64,000 nt of DNA from Gonapodya sp. JEL0774. Taxonomy: Eukaryota; Monoblepharomycota; Monoblepharidomycetes; Monoblepharidales; Gonapodyaceae. The notes under the pieces are model-generated. The model was not told the origin of the DNA, ran no database searches, and saw only the letters and a program-made list of their open reading frames with translations. Location of the stretch: the NCBI GenBank assembly GCA_027604505.1, contig JADIIX010000032.1, forward strand, positions 116,051-180,050, read 5' to 3'. Positions 23,755-35,425 of the stretch are shown in pieces (position 1 is the stretch's first letter; each line of letters starts with the position of its first letter). Made by a program: the position numbers and the translations under genes.

Positions 23755-23978
23755 GAAGTGGGAAGATAATGAATTTGTTTTTAGAATTATGTAGGTGAAA
23801 AATATACAAAAGTGTTTGCATTCCGTGGTTTTGTTCACGATGGTGGGAACCAAGCAGCCAATAAGGTCATCATCACAAAGGGCTGAAGTGGCACATTCAG
23901 TAATGGGCCAAAGCAACCCGGGTATATCAACGATGTCTGTCTCTGTTTCTTGATCACCCGAGGTCTGATCTCTTTTGC

Positions 23979-25577
23979 TCACCGTAGCTTTCTCACGATC
24001 CGCGGGGCAGTGGTTCTCATCACCTCCTTCGGTACAGCTTTCACCACATTTTTGATCGGTACGGCAACAGGACGGCTCTTCACTGGAGCTCCAAAGTCAA
24101 GTTTGGCGGGCCTGGTCCTCTTCGGCGGTTGTGAGCAGAACGGTGACGCCGTACGCTGATTCAAGAACACAAGGGTCAGTAACGGCGCTACCCACAGAGA
24201 CACTCAAGAAGACAACCCACCTTGCAAGGGCTCAGACTCGTCTTTACCTTCTCGACTGCCTTCCCTCTCATTACGCTCGTGGTGGACGCATTCTCGGAGC
24301 CTTCTGAGGACAAGCGCGGAGATATGCGGCGGACCAGCTGGACACGAGTCGATACGGGGTTTAAAGAATTTTGGGTAGTGCTGCGGGCAGTCCCAGGCGG
24401 CGTGATCGGCTTCCGTGACGGCACAGCGGCTGGGCGCACAGGTACTGGTGGAGTAATTGACGGTCGAGAACGCACGGTTGTGGCGCGGACAGAAGCAGAG
24501 GGGGGGGAGGTGTTCGAGCGGGCAATGGTGACAGCGGTGCGGACAGTAGCGGAAGAAGATATTGTTGAAGGAGAGGAGCGAGTGCGAGGGGGAACGGTGG
24601 GAGTTGTACGAGCGAGGGGCACGGCAACGGGAAAAGTCGAGTTGGAAGTCGCAGCGCTCTTAGAGGTGGTACGGATGGGTCTCGGTGGGGGTGCGGGAGT
24701 GGTGCGAGAGGGAGGCGTTGCGGACGTTGGAGGGCGCGTGCGCACGGAGGGTGTAGGGCTACCGCCAGGCTTTGATAAGGTCATGACAGGAGAGTTTCCT
24801 CGAGACTTTGCTGATGCTGGTTTGGCGGTGGTAGTCTGCGGAGGAGATATTGAGGAGGTCGTGAGATTCCAATTGGAAGGAAGTAACCTATCATGGTAGA
24901 CTCACGGGTGTCATAATCCTCGAGGTCGAGATTTTAGCCCTGGCTTCAGTCCGCTCCACTACCTGTTCGACCTCAAATGCCGCAGACAGATCCTGCAGAG
25001 GTTCCGCGTCCAGCGCGCGAGCCTGACCCTCCTCTCCAGCCTTTTTGGGCTTCTCCGAAGTCTCCATCTTCGGTTTTGGATCATTTAGGAACAGTCCTGT
25101 CACAGGACACCGATTCTCCTTGTCCCAGATGTGGCGAGAGCATGGGCATCGGGTGGGATGGTCGGGGTGCACGCAAGAGCACGATTGAGATGGAGGAGGT
25201 TCTGGAGAATCGCTGCGGATCGGGGGGTTGGTGATTGACTTTCTAGGAGCGGCTTTGGCGGTCGCATAGGCGAGTGGAGGTTTGGGGCTGTTCGACGCTG
25301 ACAACGGTCTGGATGGCTTAAGCGGCGCCGCGACAGGCGATTTCGAGAACTGCTTGGGCGCGATTGAGCCGAGAGGAGTGCGTTTAGCAATAGCAGTTTT
25401 GCCAGTCATCGATGGTGCAATGGTAGCCTTGAGGTCCTTTGCTGAGAGTGGTTTGGGAGCGAGGATGTTGGAGTTGGCAGGCCCAAGAGGGCGGAGACCG
25501 AGTTTTCTTGCAGGCTGAGACGCAGAGACGGAATCCATATCGGAGAAGACAACGAAAGATTTCTTAGTGGAGGTCAT
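23979..25577 (-). CDS. Disordered Pro/Thr/Ser-rich protein with a KEN box; function unknown
   Basis: Three exons, about 25577-24908, 24837-24227 and 24156-23979. The first ATG in frame is at 25577 (MTSTKKSFVVFSDMDSVSAS). The protein is basic and rich in Pro/Thr/Ser, with almost no predicted globular part. A Cys/His-rich patch (SCSCVHPDHPTRCPCSRHIW) leads straight into DKENRCPVTGLFLNDP, which contains a KEN motif. RTPLGSI also fits the RxxL destruction-box pattern. The C-terminus is basic (APRIVRKLR). KEN plus RxxL in a disordered chain is typical of APC/C substrates, but such short motifs are common by chance, and I could not match securin, Sgo or any other family. The 3' end converges with the previous plus-strand gene, 224 bp apart. 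Confidence 0.6.
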
Positions 25578-26216
25578 GGAGTTTCGGACTCGAACGCCGG
25601 AATTGGTCCACACTCGTGGAATCTGTAGTGTGTCGAAATGGCGTCGCAGATCCGGGTGCGATGGCAGGCGGTCCCTTCGATGCGCGTTAAGAAAGCCGAA
25701 ATAAAGCGAAATACGCTGGAGAAAATTGGAGATTGGCGGTGGAGCTGCGAATTACTAGGGAGTGCTTGGAACTTCGATGGATGGAGGACCCGGCACTCGG
25801 AAACTGTCCTGCAAAACTTGCATTTACTTGGACGAAAGCAACTTTGGCAAAAGTTCCACAGTATCAAGATTGCACCTCCTCGCCATTTTGTGAGTCTCTG
25901 AGTCCACATACCAAATGCAGGAAACCGGTAGTGGACGATCCGCGATTCCCAACTCGAATAGATTCTATTGGTAGATGAGAGTCCTCAGACAATCTCAAAC
26001 TGTTCAAAAGGTTCGAGGTGGTAGACGTACAGAAGAAGGCCTTGGGATTTTTAAAACTTATTTGCAGAATGAGCGTGCGCGAACTACATATGGGCGAACT
26101 TCATATGGGGTATGGCGCAGGTCGTACAGCGACCAGTTTAAGTTGTTGACGGGCATCGGACGACTGACTATGTAAACTTATGTATTATCCATTGCACTTG
26201 ACTTAACATTTCTCCT
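25578..26216. other. Intergenic region, possible short plus-strand frame
   Basis: Upstream of the KEN-box gene on one side and a repeat copy on the other. A plus frame at 25638-25901 (87 codons, starts MASQIRVRWQAVPSMRVKKA) is open but shows no family signature. It lies where the promoter and 5' UTR of the minus gene should be, so I do not call it a gene. Confidence 0.4.
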
Positions 26217-26895
26217 ACTACAATGTAAGGCGAGCCTTTCGCCGCCACCCAGATCTCAAGAATGGAGACATGGGCTGACGTTTCCAGAGTGCGCGACGTG
26301 GACGCCGCTCGCCAAGGCACCCCATCCTGCGGTTCCTCGGTCCTGGGAATCCTCGGTCCGGCCAAGTGCCAACCCTCTCCTAGGGCGTCGTGCTGGAACG
26401 CACGCAGTGGGTTGGTCCGCCGACCCGGAGGTCATTGGACAGCAACACTGTGACTGTAGCCGTTTGTCCGTCAGCACAATGACCGTCCCGCAGGCGGACA
26501 CGACCAAGACGACGCGGCTGTGTACACCACTGTTCCCTCCGACGGGAAAAGGCCCGCCTCGAACTCACCAGGGCCTGTTCTCGTGTCATCTCCTGCTCTC
26601 CAGTACTCCAGTACTCGATGGCTCTTGGGTCCGATGGGCGGGGGTGGTTCGGGATCTGGTGAGTTCGAGCGGACGCAAGAAACGGAAGCTAAGATGAGAT
26701 TCGTCGCCAAGCAGGTTCAAGAGAACACGCCACGTAAGTGCGTTCCACTTGCGTTGGTGTTTGGTCGTCTTTTTGGGCTTTTAAAAGTTGGAAAGTTGAG
26801 AAGTTGTTTTAGTTTGAAACGGTTTTCGATGACCCAGCAGGAATTTATACCCTTGAGTACTGTGGCGCGGCAGCTCGGGGTTCAACGTTTCAACC
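26217..26895 (+). repeat. Dispersed repeat, copy A (about 680 bp)
   Basis: Matches a second long copy at 63290-64000 through most of its length and a short inverted fragment at 27140-27335. The shared 5' end is GGCGAGCCTTTCGCCGCC (from 26229), in which GGCGA can pair with TCGCC. Other shared blocks include GCGCGACGTGGACGCCGCTC (about 26290), GCCAAGGCACCCC, GCACGCAGTGGG (about 26400), CCACTGTTCCCTCCGACGGG (about 26527), TCATCTCCTG..TCTCCAGT, GGTGG.TCGGGATCTGGTG and TTGGAAAGTTGAGAAG (about 26787). No long conserved reading frame is seen across the copies, so a non-autonomous element is likely. The 3' limit is near 26890. Confidence 0.75.
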
Positions 26896-27139
26896 ATTGA
26901 AACAATTCAGACTGGACCTGGAGACCGCTCGATTGCTTTCAAAAAATTTGCGAATATTAACAAAAAATGGTCTCGTCCAAATGGGAGCTTCTGGCGTTGC
27001 AGTTGGAAGCCGTGATAGCGGGTTTTCAATCAAATCAGCGGAACATCATTCCTCCAGGGTTCACGAACTGCCGAATTGAATGAAATAAGTGACTTATGGT
27101 TTGGTGATTGGGTAATTCTGTACCCCCCGATCAGGTGTT
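26896..27139. other. AT-rich spacer between repeat copies
   Basis: No coding sequence or repeat recognised. It separates copy A from the inverted fragment, copy B. Confidence 0.4.
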
Positions 27140-27335
27140 TACTGTGAGTCGTCACTGCGTGCTTAAGAGCACGTCGCCCCGGAGAAGTACTGGACCAGGA
27201 AGGGGATACGGACGGGGTGCCTTGGCGAGCGGCGTCCACGTCGCGCACCCTGGAAACGACATCGTTGTCTCTTCGAGAGGCAACGGTGGCGGCGAAAGGC
27301 TCGCCTACCATTGTATAATTAGATACCTCTAGTAG
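27140..27335 (-). repeat. Dispersed repeat, copy B: inverted 3'-truncated fragment
   Basis: On the minus strand it begins at about 27335 with ACAATGGTAGGCGAGCCTTT, continues with the GTGCGCGACGTGGACGCCGC block and GCCAAGGCACCCCGTCC, and ends after GGGGCGACGTGCTC and GCACGCAGTG near 27140. Only the first third or so of copies A and C is present. Copy B lies in opposite orientation to copy A, 245 bp away. Confidence 0.75.
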
Positions 27336-27591
27336 ATACACATTATTGCCCAAGTACTCCTGAGAACTTCGGATGTCCGGCCCGGTCGAATGTACACTCG
27401 TGGTTGACAGTCTCCGCTGCAAGGCCCCTTCTGTTTACCCTCTCACCACGAAACACTGCGAAGTAAGTAGTCAGGCGCGAGACGACGCGTCGGCGTCCCA
27501 CTTCCCAGCAGCCCGATACTTCTCGCCCACTGCCCATTTCCACAACAACTTACTCTGCCCCCACCCCTCGCACTGTCCCGTCTACCCCGCT

Positions 27592-29492
27592 CTACTTGCC
27601 ATCACCCTCCCCATCCACCTCAGCCCCCGCCTCCAACGCAAACATCTTGACCTTGTAGATCCCCTTTGGGAACCCCTTCTGCACCTGTTCCTTGACGATA
27701 CACATACCCGCGCGTGCAAAGAGGGATTTGAGAAGGGATTCAGATCTGGTGATCAGGGTTCCAGGGCAGCCATTGGTGGCGATGATGGTTGTTCAAATTG
27801 TCGCGGTGGTAGGTGGTGAGGGTATGGACAAGCGCGGTCAGTAGTGGTCCCAATGTGGTTGAACGGAGTTGGGTTGGGGTCCAGAAGAGTAGGGCAAATG
27901 CAGGTGAATGGTGAGACAAGGGTCGAATGGCGAGCCCGCTCCATACACTCCGTGATTCGTCCCCTCCAGCACGTTGTGTTCACGACGACCTCACACGTCC
28001 CTCCCTGTCATTCCCACCGCTCACGCACCTCGTCACACTCGAATCAACCTCGTCGATCTCCGCTTCTTCGCCCGATGTTACGTTCTCTTTCACAAAGAGT
28101 AAACCGCCTGGACGCAGCGAAGCGATACAGCGACGAAAAAAGGAGATGAGATCGTCTGGCACGCGTAGGTGGAGAGGTGTATTGTTGCGGTTTTGTGGTT
28201 GGGTAGGGGGACGATAATGCAAAGGGGCAGGGCAAGGGAGGTGGTTTACGGTGAGACGGTGCAGGACAGAAGGCGCAAACGGTGAGTTATGTCGATGGGG
28301 TGTTGTTGCTCGCGCACCCGTCCATTCCTTGTGGTACCAGTTCAGATGCTCAGCCACACCTTCAAATCCGTGCTCCCTTCGGCGGATATGTCCATTTGAC
28401 ATGCAACCCCGGCAGGGGAATCCAGGACACAAACCGACCCACCAAAACACCGCGACCGCGGTCGCGACCCGCCGCACGTCACGTCTGTTACCCACCGTCC
28501 CTCAAATGCCCCAGTACCCACTGACACCACACGGCATCGTATATGCTTCCCTGCGGTGTCCAATCCTGCAACCCAGAGTTGACCAGCGTGACCCTGCTCT
28601 TCACCGGATCGTCGCTGTAGTGGGGTGCCAGGTAGGTTTTTGCAGTTTCAAGAAAGTGTGAGGACACTTCGACCAGGTCGATATGGTGGAAGTGCGGGAG
28701 TAGGAAGGTGAGGGTGACGCGACCGATGCCGGCGCCGCAGTCTGGGTGGTCGTGGGTGAGTGTGGCGGGAGGGAGGGGACGGTTCAAGTTGTGGCATGAG
28801 AGGCAGGAGAGTGAGTGAGGGGCCGAGGACGAGGTATCAGTGTATGAGCAGACGACACAACCGTCGTTGCGTTGCGTGGCACATCGAGGCACAGCAACAT
28901 GTCCAAGCGAACAGATAAGTCGGTGGTCGATGCTCTGCGACACCACGATCCGCGATTGGAGATTGAACAAAATGTCATCGTGCCACAAAGACACATGCCG
29001 TGGATCCCAGAAACATCACGCTGCCAACCATCCACCCCCACCACCGAGAAAAAGCCCACACCCATGTACTCTAACCCAATCACACTTACCACACGCCCTG
29101 TCCCTGCCCATCTTTGCTCTCCTCCTTCCGTCATTTCCAGTGACGGCACCATCGAAAAACTCTGCGACGAACTCTGCGTTCCCCTTTGCGTCTGGATCAG
29201 AGAGGGAGGCGAAGCCGCCCAGGACACCATCAACGGTGGCTTGAGGTGGGTAGCGGGGGTGGTGGTTGTACAAAACGATCGATCAGTGCGGGCCCACAAA
29301 CCCCTCGAGGACACAGAAGAAGGACGTGGACGTGGGGTCGCAGTGACTCACGTGGTACAGAGGCCCAGTAGCGCTCGGCGTCTTGGTACCATGCCTCGCC
29401 GCGGTCCTCTGGGGAGGGTTTGACGGGCGGGGAGGTGGTTGTGGTGGAGGTGGTAGAGGAAGGTTGAAGGGGCGGGGAAGAAGGTGGTGAGC
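27592..29492 (-). CDS. tae1: Alpha-N-terminal protein methyltransferase (NTM1 / Tae1 / METTL11 family)
   Basis: SAM-dependent enzyme methylating the N-terminal amine of proteins that start X-Pro-Lys, such as ribosomal proteins. Seen in order on minus: VKPSPEDRGEAWYQDAERYW then ASVPR (about 29430-29355); ATVDGVLGGFASLSDPDAKG (29265-29140); the SAM motif DCGAGIGRVTLTFLLPHFHH (about 28745); SHFLETAKTYLAPHYSDD; VNSGLQDWTPQGSIYDAVW with CQWVLGHLRDGG (about 28500); DLISFFRRCIASLRPGG and LLFVKENVTSGEE with EVDSSVTRCVSG (28170-28000); and RSESLLKSLFARAGMCIVKE then GFPKGIYKVKMFALE, ending at TAG 27594-27592. Motif order and spacing match METTL11A. The 5' end is open: a TAG acceptor at about 29493 precedes a Pro/Ser/Thr-rich leader, and the exon with the start codon was not identified. 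Confidence 0.88.
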
Positions 29493-30316
29493 CTATGCGT
29501 GATTAGCGCAATTGGAGAAGGCGGATGGGGGCCAGTGAAAGTGCGGTTGAAGGACTGTGAAAGGAACGACATTGCAGGGCGAAAGGACGGAGGAATCACC
29601 TTGATTCGGTGGACTCTGAACATGAGTATTTGCGAGTGAGAAAACTGCGATCGAGTGCGGTGAATGGAAGGACGTACTGGAGTGGTTGGAGGCGGATGCG
29701 ATTCGGACCAGAGGTGAAGACGCAGATGGAACGGCACAAAAAGTCGGCAGTTGACACGAATTTCCGTATTGATTCGATGTCAGAAGGAAGGACGAATTCA
29801 GTAAATAACGAACCCTTCTTTTGTCTTTTTCGTGAAGGTGCCATAATTGGATCGAAGTTAGTTCGAGAAGACTGTGAAGGGACGTGGGTCAATGCACAGA
29901 GAGTGCGGCGTCTCGGGTTCATCCAGCGCTCCCCAATGTCTACCACGTACATGCTAGTCAGTATCTCCGGATGAATTAACCCGTTATGGGCTGTAGAAGC
30001 CCTTGACCTTCTCAGAATCTCCAAGTGTTTGGGTCTGAACCACTCGTCCACTCGGACATTTGAACTGTTATGGCCAGCTTTTCTTCACATTCGCTTGTTT
30101 TGCTGGACGGCAATAAACGAACGAGGCAGGTAGTGCGACCCTTTCCCAACACTTTCCGTCTTCGACATTTATTGTATTCCTCTCCCATTTGCCTCCCTTT
30201 CCTTTCAAAAGTACATCGAAATAGTTGACAATTTCGTACCTTCGCCTTTACACGCATTAACCGATCTCAACCTCTTAAAAATCGCTTCTTGGCGCCCCTC
30301 ACACGTCGAAACCGCT
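29493..30316. other. Upstream region of the methyltransferase gene; no assigned gene
   Basis: Must contain the first exon of the minus-strand methyltransferase gene. A minus frame at 29841-29596 (starts MAPSRKRQKKGS) and an overlapping plus frame at 29609-29974 are both open, but neither has recognisable motifs. The 3' end of the FAD oxidase gene begins at 30317. Confidence 0.4.
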
Positions 30317-32463
30317 TCACTTGGCCTTGCACAACCTCCCATCGTTCCTTACCGTCCAACCCTCACTCCCAACGGCCTTGACGTTGTAAAACACTCCCGT
30401 AGGGTCTCTGGCCTTCTTGATCTCCAAAAGTTTATCGTAATTCCCACCGTAAAACACCTTCTGGAACCCAGGTTGCTGCCAATCTCCTTCGTTGGTGTAC
30501 GTCCCCGACCCGGGCGAAATGGATGTCAGGAGTGGGATGATGGTGTCCGTCATGGCAGATTGGAGCTTGAGGTTTCCTGCCCACCCAGCTGGTGACTCGT
30601 CAAACGGTGTTGCCACGACGGTATGGACAAGGGCCGTGCGCCAGGCAGGGTTTGCGGCATTGACGGTGGCACCACCGAACCGCGACACGTTGAGTGAGAT
30701 GCCGATGTAGATCGTGCCTGGGAAGTCGGTCACGATCTTGTTGGCCACGGCGTTGACAGCAGACACATTGTTCAAAAACACCGATCGGGGGATCATTCGA
30801 CTTCCGTACTGGCTGGTAGAGACCTGGGACAGCGCTCCGTATGGGTAGGGTCCGAAGTGGTCGAAGTAGTGGTCGAAGTAGCTGGCAGATTCGGTCGTTT
30901 CGTCGGCAAGGAGGGTCACGTTGAGTGTGGTGAGGGCGGCACGGAACGGCGTCAGCATCGTGGTGACCTCAGCCTTGGTCTTGTTGTACGCGGTCAGAGC
31001 GGCGATTTGGAAGAACTACATGCAAAAGGCAACGATACACGTGGTGAGCTGATATCCTCTTTCAAAAAATCATCCAGAATGAATGAAGGAAACCCTCACA
31101 ACAACCTACCGCAGCGGAGTAATAGTACACTACCATGGCGCCGGAATCGACGATGGCAGGCAGAGCGGAGTGGAAGGCTTCCACGGCCTTTGTGAAGTTG
31201 GCTTGCGTTGGGCCGTTGAAGAACACGATCTTTGCTCCGCCAACACGCGCGTCGGGGAAGGCTTTGACGGTCACGGAAAGCACCACGGCGTAGGTGCCGC
31301 CTCCGCCGCCTGTGAACGAGCCAAAAAGTGGGACCTTTTCGTGGTAATGGGATACTGGACGACACCGCGATGAGGAAGCTTACCAGACAGTGCCCAGTAC
31401 AGATCACGGTTGATGTACTTGTTTGCGACGATGTACTCCCCGTCGGCGGTGATGGCTTCCCACTCGAGAACGTTGTCGGCTGCGAGACCGAAGCTGGTGG
31501 ACAGAGCAGAGTGACCACCGCCTTGTGTGTATCCTTCAGTGAATGAGAGAACGTAAGTGAGATATCTCGATCCCGGCCCCCCAAAAGAAGTAAAAGCCTA
31601 GTCACAAGCACGTTTTGATGTACATACCTCCAGCAATCCCAACGGTAGGACACTCGCCGCCAATCACAACGAGACCTTTCTCCTTCGCGGCCGCGAGCGC
31701 CTCGTACCCTTGCACGCCCGCACCGAGCTTGACAGCGGGCCCCTTGTATGTTCCATCATCGAACTTGGTCTTGACCTCGATGTTCTTGATATGGTGCGTC
31801 CAGATCGCGAGGGCACCAGCCCCCGTCGATCTCCCAAGATAGTCGTGGCCTGTGTTGCGGATGACCAGGCGGATTTGGTACTTGCGGGCGAACAGGATGG
31901 TTGCGCGGATCTCGTCGGCACAGGAGGCGTTCACGGCGTACACAACGTAATTGCCAAGGGTACATTGGGTGGTGCGCGGGTAGAAGGGGTCGCAGCTTTG
32001 GTTGGCGAAGAAGGGGGCCATGATCGAGGAGGAGCTCTGGAAGCTGGGGTGGGGTGGCGTTATGGATAGGGTTGTATTCAATTTATGCGATGATGATCCA
32101 ATAATCGAAACGAATTCAAATGAATAATCGCAACGTTGCTCGTCAAGCCAGTGCTCACTGTGTAGGAGGGAACTGCCAGTTCTCCTTGAGTGCGCTGCAC
32201 GTTGCATTGTTGAAGAGCGGGTCGTGGCACACAGCACCGAGGGGAACAGTTGCAATGAGTCTGCCGTTCAGGGTGCGGTTAAAGGTCTTCCACACATCGG
32301 CGCTGGGCCAGCATGAATCTCCAGGGAAGCACCGACAGGTGGAAGTCGGGATCGTCGTGGCCGCCTCAACTGTTGGCTCTGAAGCGGGCAAGGCGAGAAC
32401 AGTGCCGACCAAGAGGACGAAACAAGCGATGCACCCGATCACTGAAGTTGATCGATAGAGCAT
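30317..32463 (-). CDS. Secreted FAD-linked oxidoreductase, BBE/VAO family
   Basis: Extracellular flavoenzyme of the berberine-bridge/glucooligosaccharide-oxidase type. The ATG at 32463 starts a signal peptide: MLYRSTSVIG, then the hydrophobic core CIACFVLLVGTVLALPAS. Exon 1 ends near 32155. Exon 2 (about 32040-31630) has SCDPFYPRTTQCTLGNYVVY, RNTGHDYLGRSTGAGALAIW and KLGAGVQGYEALAAAKEKG with GGECPTVGIAGG. Next come YTQGGGHSALSTSFGLAADN and WALSGGGGGTYAVV (about 31550-31100). The last exon (31015-30317) has SVFLNNVSAVNAVANKIVTD and ends with the BBE block YGGNYDKLLEIKKARDPTGV and FYNVKAVGSEGWT. His in TGHD and Cys in ECPTVG occupy the positions of the two covalent flavin links, so bicovalent FAD is expected. 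Several N-x-S/T sites fit secretion. The substrate cannot be told. Confidence 0.9.
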
Positions 32464-33446
32464 CTTTCTAATCTCCGTTTTTGTAAACTGTAATGAATTG
32501 TTTCCCGGGCTGACTGTGGTTTTGGATTCCTGAAATTAATCGGAAAAAAGCTGTGTCCCAAGGTCTCAGCTGGGGGCAGGCGCCACACCCGACCCCACAA
32601 GTAAGGCCTCAGCCGTCACAGGGGAGCCTTCAAAGCAATTCACTGTGCTTTGTTTCGATCTGCCTTCTTCCGTTTGCTCGACGTCTCCCAGTGGACGCAC
32701 GCCGGGCGGCCGTGACTAGAATGTTATGGGCGCTGTTTAGCTTCACAGGACGCCGAAGGGCCACGTGGACACATGAGCTTCTCATCACATATGGCTCGCA
32801 AATCATCATATTTCTACGTGTCTTCTCATTTGCACGAAGCACGGCGATAGTTGAATGAAGGCCGAAGGAGTACCTCTGTTATGAGGAGTGCAGCAGTCAT
32901 ATGTATCTTCTTGACACATTATTATTTACATATATTCATGAATGTACATGTAGATCACCACCTACCTATCACCACCGAAGGAAGGCTAAAACTTGATCAT
33001 AAGCGTGTTATGTTGATGAATTATTACAAAGCGGAGAGTTTGACTGACCCAAAAGAATGTCCGTGCGATGATATGCAACTGATGAAACAGAACGCGAAAG
33101 TAGACGCATTCCAATGCAGCAAGCCGAGTACTTGGTCGAATATAAAGTGTGTCCAGACAAGGGGGGGCCGCATGTGGATTAGGGTGTTGGTGGAATGGTC
33201 TCACCTGAGTTATCTCTGTCGGTAAAAAACGTGAAGACAAATGTAGTAGAGGGAGAAGCACTCGGTCAGTAAAGGTGGAATCCAATGAGTAACTGTGACG
33301 AGTTTAAGCGGCGTGAATTTTCAAGTGATGCATTGCATGGATATCATGTATGTCCATTTACCAAAACTTGAACCCGACAACCAAAGAAACCAAAGAAACA
33401 CGCCTCCAGGCCTTTCACAGTCAACTCCCACGCATGAATGCCCATC
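32464..33446. other. Intergenic region
   Basis: Promoter side of the FAD oxidase gene. AT-rich from about 32850 to 33050 and without recognisable genes. The homology of the downstream F-box-like pseudogene begins only at about 33447. Confidence 0.5.
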
Positions 33447-34572
33447 CCTTCTCAATGTGGAGCTGAGGGATGACGGGGATGCGGCTGGGGAGCTGTATAT
33501 CGGTCCCTCTGCGGCGATTAGGCGGGTGATGATGTTTCGCCGGTGGAAGAGGATGCAAACTGGTGGGAACGGTGGCTTGGATGGGGGATCGTGTCCCGTT
33601 TAGGGAATGATGGTTGCGGGAAAGGTCACCGTGCTTGTCGGACGGGAGTTTTGCGAGAATGGCCACGGCGAGGAGGCGGTGGGTTTGCACAACTCCAGTC
33701 AAGTCGGATTGCTACCGTATTGGATGGCTACATTGGGTGGACAGATGCGCCTGAGGGAGGACCCGGACCCGGACTCAGAAACCGCAGACAAAGACACAGA
33801 GACAACAATCATCCCCGCCGCTTCTGCCCGCGTGCAAGCCCTCCGGTTCCATCCACTTGTCTCGCAAAATTCCGCCAACGTACACTTGTTTGCAAGTGTG
33901 CCGAACCTGACTCGGTTTGTCCAATCCGCGCACCCGGTAGCTCTCTCACTCTTTCGGTCATGCCCTCCGTCGGGCACTTCTTCGTCGTGCGCCAACCTAT
34001 CCTACCGGCCCTTCCCGACTTGCCCTCGGTCACATCCCTCCATATCTCGCCGCACACCTCGGAGAGCGATCCCTGCAGGGACCCCGAACTCCATACCACA
34101 ATTGATATCTTTGCCGTGCTTCACCGACTCCCAAAAGTCGCCTCTCTCCACCTCCCTCCACCTTAACCACGTGCAACTGGACCGCGAGCTCGTTGACCCC
34201 CTTATAGGCGACCTTGTGCCGATGAGCTCCGTACCAACATGCCTTGCCTCTCTCTCATCCTTTACCGCGTTCCCCTTCGTCCGCGAGGACGAACTTCGCG
34301 TTTACCTCTTCCTTGCCAGACTCGTGCCCCGACTGACTGTCCTGGGACCTTTGCCCGTGACACTCGTGTTGGCTTGCACGTTGGAACTGACCATTCTGGA
34401 TACACAGTACGGGAGGCGTCATGTGAGGGAGGTGGGGCTCTGCGTGACTCTGTTGAACGCGATTACCCCCACCGTCATGCGAAATGAGGTAGTGGCTGTG
34501 AGGTGGGCAATGGAAGTGTTTGCACCCAGCGTGCACAGAGTGAAGTACGTTTACGGAACGGTTCCACTTTGA
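33447..34572 (+). pseudogene. Decayed copy of the F-box-like gene at 35704-37227
   Basis: Sequence similar to the intact downstream gene appears in order but in changing frames. At about 33447-33600 it has LRDDGDAAGELYIGPSAA and RRWKRMQTGGNGGLDGG, matching VRDEQEFYCRKSELDPGA and GRWKRKHSGTGGGLGG. A stop at 33601-33603 is followed by AGKVTVLVGREFCENG, matching AKMSVVVGRAFFANE. Then VQALRFHPLVSQNSANVHLF and ASVPNLTRFV are in one frame, LPDLPSVTSLHISPHTSESD with FAVLHRLPKVASL in another, and LVPMSSVPTCLASLSSFTAF with VPRLTVLGPLPV in the first again. The 5' part encoding the F-box is missing. The stop and at least two frame changes make a functional product unlikely. Confidence 0.75.
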
Positions 34573-34786
34573 TCCAGATAGGACCTTGCCAGAGCATCTG
34601 ATGGATGAGATGGCGGGCGTGTGGGTGACCTTTCTAGTACGGGGGATCTGCGGTCCAGTCGTGGAGAAGGAAGTGGCCTGGGAGGTGAAACTGGAGTACT
34701 AACAGCCTGATCCTCAAAGCGTGTTCCATGGTGCGCCAATGCTGTCGGTACAGCTTGCAGAGATACTGAAATCGAGGGTGACGGTT

Positions 34787-34846
34787 GCTGGTGGGACGTG
34801 TGTAAGGAGGGTGTGGGCTGGTGGGACGTGTGTAAACAGGGTGTGA
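34787..34846 (+). repeat. Tandem duplication, 2 x 30 bp
   Basis: Units 34787-34816 and 34817-34846 share GCTGGTGGGACGTGTGTAA followed by a G-rich end, with differences only near the 3' end of each unit. Confidence 0.85.
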
Positions 34847-35321
34847 AAGTGGGATTTCGGCTGTCTTTAGGTGGATCATGGAATCGTTGAATCTTATTTC
34901 GTTTCCATGATTTATGTACAAGGATAATGTTAGTACTTTCCTGACTCTCAGGTATGCAATGTGACGGCAATACAAAAGCCAAAACAATTCCGTCAAAACA
35001 ACCATTTCGGTATTGCACCGATACTTTAAAGTTGAAGTGTGATAGGGAAATCAAAGCATCGGAAACCTGGGGGAGGGTGGGGGATGCCGATCATCTAGTT
35101 TGGTTTGGCAGACGTTTCGGTTTGCAGAATCGGAGGACCCGATGCGGTGCAACGTGAAACTTTCGCCGGGGCCTCCACAAAGTCCATGGTCCAGGTGAAC
35201 GCGACAGTCAAACCAGCCTACCAATCATCAACCCCTCTTGTGATCGGGGCAGGTTGGGTGGGTTACTTCGACATTACATCAACATCAAATCACCCTAACT
35301 GAGTTAAAAATTGTCCTAACA

Positions 35322-35425
35322 AGGTTAGGCAAATCTGAAGAGACGTTAGGGGAATCTGAAGTCACGTTAGGGGAATCTGAAGTCACGTTAGGGTAATCTG
35401 GAGAGATGTTAGGAAATCTGAGGTC
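35322..35425 (+). repeat. Minisatellite, about five 21-bp units
   Basis: Units begin at 35322, 35343, 35364, 35385 and 35406 (the last is 20 bp). The core is ACGTTAGGGGAATCTGAAGT; the second and third units are identical. It lies about 280 bp before the intact F-box-like gene. Confidence 0.9.

Noticed and set aside
25638-25901. Small plus-strand RING-type (APC11-like) gene
   Set aside because: Start vaguely resembles the family, but no cysteine ligands follow in any frame.
29596-30051. Separate small gene on minus (MAPSRKRQKKGS...)
   Set aside because: No motifs and overlapping open frame on plus; more likely leader or intron of the methyltransferase gene.
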